From NCBI RefSeq assembly GCF_000144625.1, contig NC_014376.1:1364001-1428000 (forward strand): a stretch of 64,000 bases of DNA, read 5' to 3'. Both the position numbers and the translations under genes were made by a program. Under the pieces are notes generated by a model. That model was given only the letters and a program-made list of their open reading frames with translations, had not been told where the DNA came from and did not search any database. The stretch comes from [Clostridium] saccharolyticum WM1. GTDB lineage: Bacteria > Bacillota > Clostridia > Lachnospirales > Lachnospiraceae. Shown here one piece after another: positions 59,637 to 64,000 of the stretch. How positions within the stretch are numbered: position 1 is the stretch's first letter; each line of letters starts with the position of its first letter.

Positions 59637-60482
59637 ATGAATATGAGAAAAATTGCCACAGTTCTTGCAGGCAATACCATTTATGCCCTTGCCGTATCCC
59701 TGTTCATTCTGCCGGGGGGGCTGATTACAGGCGGAACCACCGGACTTGCCCTGGTGGCCTATCACCAGCTCGGCATCCCTGTATCCGTCTTTGTTGGGGG
59801 CTTTAATCTTTTAATGTTTGCGGCAGGAGCCATGGTTTTGGGAAAGCAGTTTGCTTTTACCACCATGATAAGTACCTTTTACTATCCGTTTATACTGGGA
59901 GTATTTGAAAATCTCTTCGGCCAGGCGGCTATGACCGGGGATCGTATGCTTGCCACCGTTTTTTCCGGGCTTTTCATCGGCGTGGGAATCGGCATGGTGA
60001 TAAGGGCCGGCGCTTCCACCGGAGGAATGGATATTCCCCCTCTGATCCTGAACAAAAAATGGAATCTTTCCGTATCCATGACCATGTCGGTCTTTGACTG
60101 CCTGATCCTGCTGTCACAGATGATATTTTCCAATAAAGAGCAGATCCTTTACGGCATCCTGCTGGTGCTTACCTATTCCATGGTTCTTGATAAGGTGCTT
60201 TTGATCGGACGTAACCAGATGCAGGTGAAAATCATAAGCGAAAAATATGAGGAGATCAACCAGGCCATCCAGACCAGAATGGACAGGGGAACCACGCTGC
60301 TTGCCAGCGAGGGGGGATATTTAAGAACGGCTTCCTTTACCGTCCTTACGGTAATATCAGGGAGACAGGTTTCCAGGCTCAATGAGCTGGTTATGGGAAT
60401 AGATCCGAATGCATTCATGATCATTAACCAGGTCAATGAGGTGCGGGGGAGAGGATTTACCCTTCATAAAGAATACAAATAG
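59637..60482 (+). CDS. YitT family membrane protein (second paralogue)
   Basis: This 281-aa protein has the same plan as the 55798 gene: five membrane helices with VIRAGASTGGMDIPPLILNK, then a DUF2179 domain (about 205-278) ending FMIINQVNEVRGRGFTLHKE. Sequence identity between the two is modest, so they are old duplicates. AAGGAAG precedes ATG 59637; ATG 59643 is possible. Role unknown. Confidence 0.9.
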   Translation: MNMRKIATVLAGNTIYALAVSLFILPGGLITGGTTGLALVAYHQLGIPVSVFVGGFNLLMFAAGAMVLGKQFAFTTMISTFYYPFILGVFENLFGQAAMTGDRMLATVFSGLFIGVGIGMVIRAGASTGGMDIPPLILNKKWNLSVSMTMSVFDCLILLSQMIFSNKEQILYGILLVLTYSMVLDKVLLIGRNQMQVKIISEKYEEINQAIQTRMDRGTTLLASEGGYLRTASFTVLTVISGRQVSRLNELVMGIDPNAFMIINQVNEVRGRGFTLHKEYK

Positions 60483-60546
60483 TATACAAAGGACCGGCGA
60501 GAATCTTACAGAAAAATGACTAAGGTTTACGGTTTTTGAAACTCTA

Positions 60547-60576
60547 TTGACTTATATTCCTGACTGGTGCTATACT
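60547..60576 (+). promoter_or_regulatory. Sigma-A promoter of the lipoprotein gene
   Basis: TTGACT (60547-60552), 18 bases and TATACT (60571-60576) lie 41 bases upstream of the start. Confidence 0.75.
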
Positions 60577-60617
60577 GTGGCCGAACTAGAAAATGGACGC
60601 AGGGAGGAACCAGGAAA

Positions 60618-61196
60618 ATGCTGAGAAAGAAAATCGGTTTGTTTTGTTTTGCTGCTGTATTTGTTGTAGCACTGGCAGCCGGATGCGCCAGGAAGGAAGC
60701 CGGAGATTTGGGCGGCTCACTTCCGGAAGCGGCACAATCAGAGACTGCGGCCGTCAGGATGGAGAAAGCCAGGATAGAAGAAGAGGCTGATGATGAGGCT
60801 GCAGTAAAAGAGGATATGGACCAGTCAGGGCCGGGAACAGAGGCCACGGAGGAAGTGGAAAGTACCGGGCCTGGAAAAAAGGTGGAAGCCTTTGCTGAAA
60901 AGATCCAGGAAGCGGTTGGAGACCGGGATCTGCAGGCATTTGGCGATCTGCTGTTTTATCCCTGTGTTCTTCTAACAGGGGATGAGGAAACCATCACTCT
61001 AAAAAGCCGGGAGGACTTACTGAAGCAGAACCCGGATATGGTATTTGGAGATGATTTGATGATCGCAGTGGCCAATGTGGATACTGTTTCATTGAAAAAG
61101 ACAGACCAAGGCGTGGTCATGGGAGAAGGAGATTCCAGGATCACCTTTCAGGAACGATCAGACGGCAGCTATGGGATAACAGAAATCAGGGAATAG
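60618..61196 (+). CDS. Putative lipoprotein of unknown function
   Basis: This 192-aa protein has a signal peptide ending in the lipobox VALAAGC (Cys near residue 22). An acidic low-complexity linker follows, rich in Glu, Asp and Ala (EEEADDEAAVKEDMDQSGPG), then a small alpha/beta domain (about 90-190, with KIQEAVGDRDLQAFGDLLFYPC). The start ATG 60618 lies behind GGGAGG. It is expected to be on the outer face of the membrane. No known domain name is recognised. Confidence 0.8.
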   Translation: MLRKKIGLFCFAAVFVVALAAGCARKEAGDLGGSLPEAAQSETAAVRMEKARIEEEADDEAAVKEDMDQSGPGTEATEEVESTGPGKKVEAFAEKIQEAVGDRDLQAFGDLLFYPCVLLTGDEETITLKSREDLLKQNPDMVFGDDLMIAVANVDTVSLKKTDQGVVMGEGDSRITFQERSDGSYGITEIRE

Positions 61197-61273
61197 GCAG
61201 AAAAAAGCCTGTTGATAAAAAAAAACCAAGGCGAACCACCCAGAAACAATGATTGTGATAAAATGCTAACATA

Positions 61274-61329
61274 AAAAAAGGGCAGGAAATGATGGATTGT
61301 AAGAAATTCATAATTTCCTGCCCTTTTTT
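61274..61329. terminator. Terminator after the lipoprotein gene
   Basis: AAAAAAAGGGCAGGAAAT (61273-61290) pairs with ATTTCCTGCCCTTTTTT across a 22-base loop. Strong in both directions. Confidence 0.92.
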
Positions 61330-61376
61330 ATGTGGAAAGTACTTGAAATTTGCCTAAATTAGTTATACAATTATAA

Positions 61377-61434
61377 TTGGCATAAATTGGTGTTATTCTA
61401 TATTTCTTTGTTAATAACTTAACAAAGAAATATA
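61377..61434 (+). promoter_or_regulatory. Promoter with Rex-type redox operator before the decarboxylase operon
   Basis: A 16-bp perfect inverted repeat with 4-base spacer (61399-61414 and 61419-61434) contains TTGTTAATAACTTAACAA (61408-61425), an exact match to the clostridial Rex consensus TTGTTAANNNNTTAACAA. A candidate promoter TTGGCA (61377-61382), 16 bases, TATATT (61399-61404) would be covered by it. Rex is a repressor released by a high NADH/NAD+ ratio. Confidence 0.8.
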
Positions 61435-61462
61435 AAAAAATTACAAAATGGAGGATTGCAAA

Positions 61463-62917
61463 ATGAGTAATTCAACAGAAACATCGGCAAGTGATCGGAT
61501 TCATGCTTTGCTTGATGAGAACAGTTTTGTTGAAGTTGGCGGCTATGTTACCGCAAGGAGCACAGACTTCAACATGACGGCAAAGGAAACTCCTGCTGAC
61601 GGCGTTGTTACAGGCTATGGTACCGTTGAAGGATGCCTTGTTTATGTGTATAGCCAGGATGCATCAGTTCTTGGCGGCTCTGTAGGAGAAATGCATGCAA
61701 GGAAGATCACGAAACTCTATGCCATGGCGATGAAGACTGGTGCACCAGTCATCGGCCTGGTTGATTGTGCAGGTCTGAGGCTTCAGGAAGCAACCGACTC
61801 TCTTAACGGATTTGGTGAAATCTATATGAGCCAGACCCTGGCATCCGGAGTAATTCCTCAGATAACAGCAATATTTGGAACCTGTGGCGGCGGCATGGCT
61901 GTTTCCGCAGCAATGGCAGACTTCACCTTAATGGAAACCAGGGGCGGCAAACTATTTGTGAATTCCCCCAATGCCATTGAGGGAAATTATACAGGAAAAT
62001 GCAATACTGCTTCCGCGGACTATCAAAGCAGGGAAACCGGCCTGGTGGATTTCACGGGAGATGAGGATGACATTTTAAATAAAATCAGGACTCTTATTTC
62101 CATACTTCCTTCCAATAGTGAGGATGACATGTCTTATGATGAGTGCAGTGATGATTTAAACCGTGTTTGCTCCGATCTGGAAAATTATGTGGGAGATACG
62201 GCGGTCGCATTGGCACAGATTTCCGATAATCAGTTCTTTATGGAGACCAGGAAGGAATATGCGGCTTCCATGGTAACCGGCTTTATCCGTTTAAACGGCA
62301 TGACAGTGGGCTGTGTTGCAAACAGAACGGAGTCTTATAATGAAAGCGGCCTTAAAACAGCAGAATACGATGCCTTATTAAGCGGGCAGGGCTGTGAAAA
62401 AGCTGCAAGATTCATTAATTTCTGTGATGCGTTCAGCATTCCTGTACTTACCTTAGTAAATGTAAAAGGATATGAGGCGACTCCATGTTCCGAGAAAAGG
62501 ATTGCAAGGGCTGCCGCAGGGCTTACCTATGCCTTTGCCAACGCCACTGTGCCCAAAGTAACGGTTATTCTCGGTCAGGCCCTTGGAACGGCATATCTGA
62601 CTATGAACAGCAAGTCCATTGGAGCCGATGTGGTTTATGCCTGGCCGTCTGCGACCATTGGCATGATGGAACCGTCCGAAGCGGTCAAGATCATGTATGC
62701 CGATGAGATATCGAAAGCAGAGGATGGAAAGGCCCTTATTAACGATAAGGCAGAAAGCTACCGAAGCCTTCAGTCCAGTGCCCTTTCTGCGGCAAAGAGA
62801 GGATATGTTGACGATATCATTGATGCCGGTGAAACAAGAGCCCGTGTCATTGCGGCATTTGAGATGCTGTTCACAAAGAGAGAGGATCGTCCCGCGAAAA
62901 AACATGGCACGATATAG
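61463..62917 (+). CDS. Acyl-CoA carboxyltransferase subunit (decarboxylase alpha, MmdA/PccB-like)
   Basis: This 484-aa protein of the carboxyltransferase superfamily moves CO2 between an acyl-CoA (or oxo acid) and biotin. Both halves of the fold are present, e.g. ADGVVTGYGTVEG and YSQDASVLGGSVGEMHARKITKLY in the first and NVKGYEATPCSEKRIARAAAGL in the second. The GGGMAVSAAMADF oxyanion segment is evident. GGAGG lies 8 bases before ATG 61463. It is followed by an OadG-like subunit and a biotin carrier, the usual set of a Na+-pumping methylmalonyl-CoA or related decarboxylase. The substrate is not fixed. Confidence 0.88.
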   Translation: MSNSTETSASDRIHALLDENSFVEVGGYVTARSTDFNMTAKETPADGVVTGYGTVEGCLVYVYSQDASVLGGSVGEMHARKITKLYAMAMKTGAPVIGLVDCAGLRLQEATDSLNGFGEIYMSQTLASGVIPQITAIFGTCGGGMAVSAAMADFTLMETRGGKLFVNSPNAIEGNYTGKCNTASADYQSRETGLVDFTGDEDDILNKIRTLISILPSNSEDDMSYDECSDDLNRVCSDLENYVGDTAVALAQISDNQFFMETRKEYAASMVTGFIRLNGMTVGCVANRTESYNESGLKTAEYDALLSGQGCEKAARFINFCDAFSIPVLTLVNVKGYEATPCSEKRIARAAAGLTYAFANATVPKVTVILGQALGTAYLTMNSKSIGADVVYAWPSATIGMMEPSEAVKIMYADEISKAEDGKALINDKAESYRSLQSSALSAAKRGYVDDIIDAGETRARVIAAFEMLFTKREDRPAKKHGTI

Positions 62918-62934
62918 AATGAGGTGACAGGTAT

Positions 62935-63705
62935 ATGAAACTGAATATGAAACGAGTAGCATTGGGACTAATTATGGCAGTCTGCCTCTTTTCATTATCT
63001 GCATGCAGCAAAGCCGATACCGGATCACAGGAAATCGATGCCGGTGTCCAGACGCAGATGGAGAAGCTTCCCGGTTCTTTCCTGGAACTGTATGCCGGTC
63101 TTGAAGACAGCCAGGTGGCTGAATTTAAGAAGAACATGCTATCCCAGGATCAGTATGCTGCTTTGGCAGAGGGAGTGGATTCCTGGGAAAATGTAAAAGA
63201 TGATCTTGGGGCTTTGGTATCCATTGGCGATACAGTAAAGGTAGAGGCCATTGATCATGGATACAGCGCCACGGTTGATGCGGCATTTGAAAAGAGAAAT
63301 CTGGAGTTTTCTATTACAACGGATTTAAAGCTTACAAAGATCACCGGTGTGGCGTTTGTACCGGAATATACGTTGGGCGAACGGATGGAAAAGGCTGTGT
63401 TCAATACCCTGATGGGCATGGGTACCGTATTCCTTGTACTGATTTTTATCAGCCTGCTGATCGGGGGCTTTCAGTATATCGGTAAATTTGAATCGAAGAT
63501 GAAGGGCAAGGCGCAGGAGCCTGCTTTACAGCCAATTCCTGCAGCTCCTGTCCCTGTTGCAGAAGAGGCAGAAGAACTTGTGGATGACTTAGAGCTGGTG
63601 GCAGTGATCACCGCAGCAATCGCAGCATCTACAGGAGGTTCTCCCCAGGGTCTGGTGGTCCGTTCCATCAAACGAGCACCGGTCAGTAAATGGAAAAAAG
63701 CTTAA
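62935..63705 (+). CDS. OadG-like gamma subunit fused to a lipoprotein domain
   Basis: This 256-aa protein has an N-terminal lipobox (FSLSACSKA, Cys near residue 24), a small soluble domain (about 40-145) and a single transmembrane helix typical of OadG/MmdD gamma subunits (LMGMGTVFLVLIFISLLIGG), followed by a Pro/Ala-rich cytosolic tail (LQPIPAAPVPVAEEAEELVDD). Ordinary OadG proteins are about 80-110 aa and start near the helix; the exported lipid-anchored front part is an addition. It lies 17 bases after the carboxyltransferase gene and 21 before the biotin carrier. Confidence 0.85.
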   Translation: MKLNMKRVALGLIMAVCLFSLSACSKADTGSQEIDAGVQTQMEKLPGSFLELYAGLEDSQVAEFKKNMLSQDQYAALAEGVDSWENVKDDLGALVSIGDTVKVEAIDHGYSATVDAAFEKRNLEFSITTDLKLTKITGVAFVPEYTLGERMEKAVFNTLMGMGTVFLVLIFISLLIGGFQYIGKFESKMKGKAQEPALQPIPAAPVPVAEEAEELVDDLELVAVITAAIAASTGGSPQGLVVRSIKRAPVSKWKKA

Positions 63706-63726
63706 TCAATCAGGAGGATGATCATC

Positions 63727-64000
63727 ATGAAGAATTATACAATTACAGTAAACGGAAATGTATATGAAGTAACCGTGGAAGAAGGCTCATCATTAAGTGC
63801 ACCCGCAGCGGGTAAGAAACCATCGGCTCCTGTACCAGCGGCAGCTCCGGCCCCGGCGGCAGCTCCGGCAGCGGCTCCCATGAAAGCAGCCAGTGCAGGT
63901 ACGGAAGGCTCTGTCAAGGTGGCAGCTCCCATGCCGGGCAAGATCCTTGGCGTAAAGACCAGCGCAGGCCAGGCCGTAAAGAAAGGCGATGTGCTTGTTG
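63727..64000 (+). CDS. Biotin carboxyl carrier subunit of the decarboxylase (partial)
   Basis: The gene runs off the window after 91 codons. It starts MKNYTITVNGNVYEVTVEEG, has an Ala/Pro-rich flexible linker (about 30-62) and begins the biotinyl domain with VKVAAPMPGKILGVKTSAGQ. The expected biotin-lysine motif (EAMKM) lies beyond the window. Ribosome binding site GGAGG is at 63712-63716. It carries CO2 from the alpha subunit to the membrane pump. Confidence 0.93.
   Translation, partial: MKNYTITVNGNVYEVTVEEGSSLSAPAAGKKPSAPVPAAAPAPAAAPAAAPMKAASAGTEGSVKVAAPMPGKILGVKTSAGQAVKKGDVLV

Noticed and set aside
61399..61434. Intrinsic terminator
   Set aside because: The dyad is perfect but is followed by A-rich rather than T-rich sequence and lies downstream of the real terminator at 61274-61329; the Rex consensus explains it better.

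Overview
The window looks like a chromosomal segment of a Gram-positive, spore-forming anaerobe of the Lachnospiraceae (Clostridium cluster XIVa, possibly Lacrimispora-like; the genus is inferred, not shown). The signs are a cotJABC spore-coat operon, a CwlC-like amidase and a SpoIID-like protein, strong AGGAGG ribosome binding sites with frequent GTG/TTG starts, sigma-A promoters of TTGACA-17-TATAAT type, LL-diaminopimelate aminotransferase, a Rex-type operator and the start of a biotin/sodium decarboxylase operon. There is no phage, IS element, CRISPR array or rRNA operon; nearly all the DNA is housekeeping or metabolic.

Layout. 1-5.0 kb: the tail of an unseen gene, a GH25 lysozyme, a MATE exporter and a minus-strand three-gene ABC-2 exporter. 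5.3-8 kb: a metal-resistance operon (CadC-type repressor, free HMA metallochaperone, Zn/Cd/Pb P-type ATPase) behind an SmtB-like operator. 8-12.7 kb: nitrogen and lysine metabolism (glnA, an ANTAR regulator, dapF, dapL) and an Lrp regulator. 12.7-16.3 kb: cell-wall and spore-type proteins and a DUF368 lipid-carrier transporter. 16.4-20.9 kb: carAB. 21-25.3 kb: cotJABC, a NYN/LOTUS RNA-related protein and a YeiH/LysR pair. 25.5-25.7 kb: tRNA-Val and tRNA-Met. 26-30.8 kb: a carbohydrate ABC importer cassette led by a URO-D/MtaA-like zinc protein and ended by a GntR regulator. 31-35.4 kb: a lipid kinase, ispF, cysS, mrnC and rlmB. 35.4-40.3 kb: a transglutaminase-like protein and a compact type IV pilus-like operon (PilC, four small pilin-like proteins, PilT). 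40.3-47.6 kb: ldh, tRNA-Thr, a class A PBP, mgtE and gltX. 48-53 kb: a UvrD-type helicase, cobalamin adenosyltransferase, DUF1292, an XRE regulator, YedF and a membrane protein. 53-61 kb: an RsmF-type methyltransferase and a pseudouridine synthase that converge and overlap, two YitT paralogues, dinB, a D,D-carboxypeptidase and a lipoprotein. 61.4-64 kb: a Rex-site-controlled decarboxylase operon that runs off the window.

The most unusual content is non-coding. Two unrelated families of short palindromic repeats sit directly against ribosome binding sites. Family 1 (about 51 bp per unit) occurs before the GH25 gene (1 copy), ispF (3 tandem copies) and cysS (2 copies). Family 2 (84 bp per unit, two hairpins) occurs in about four tandem copies before the helicase gene and as one diverged copy before the PBP gene. 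Both end in the Shine-Dalgarno sequence of the downstream gene, so they may act as 5'-UTR cassettes. Other non-coding signals are a structured mgtE leader with a possible 34-codon ORF, a candidate small RNA near 52.3 kb, a glnA leader that may be controlled by the adjacent ANTAR protein, and readable operators for Rex, LexA and an SmtB/CadC-type repressor.
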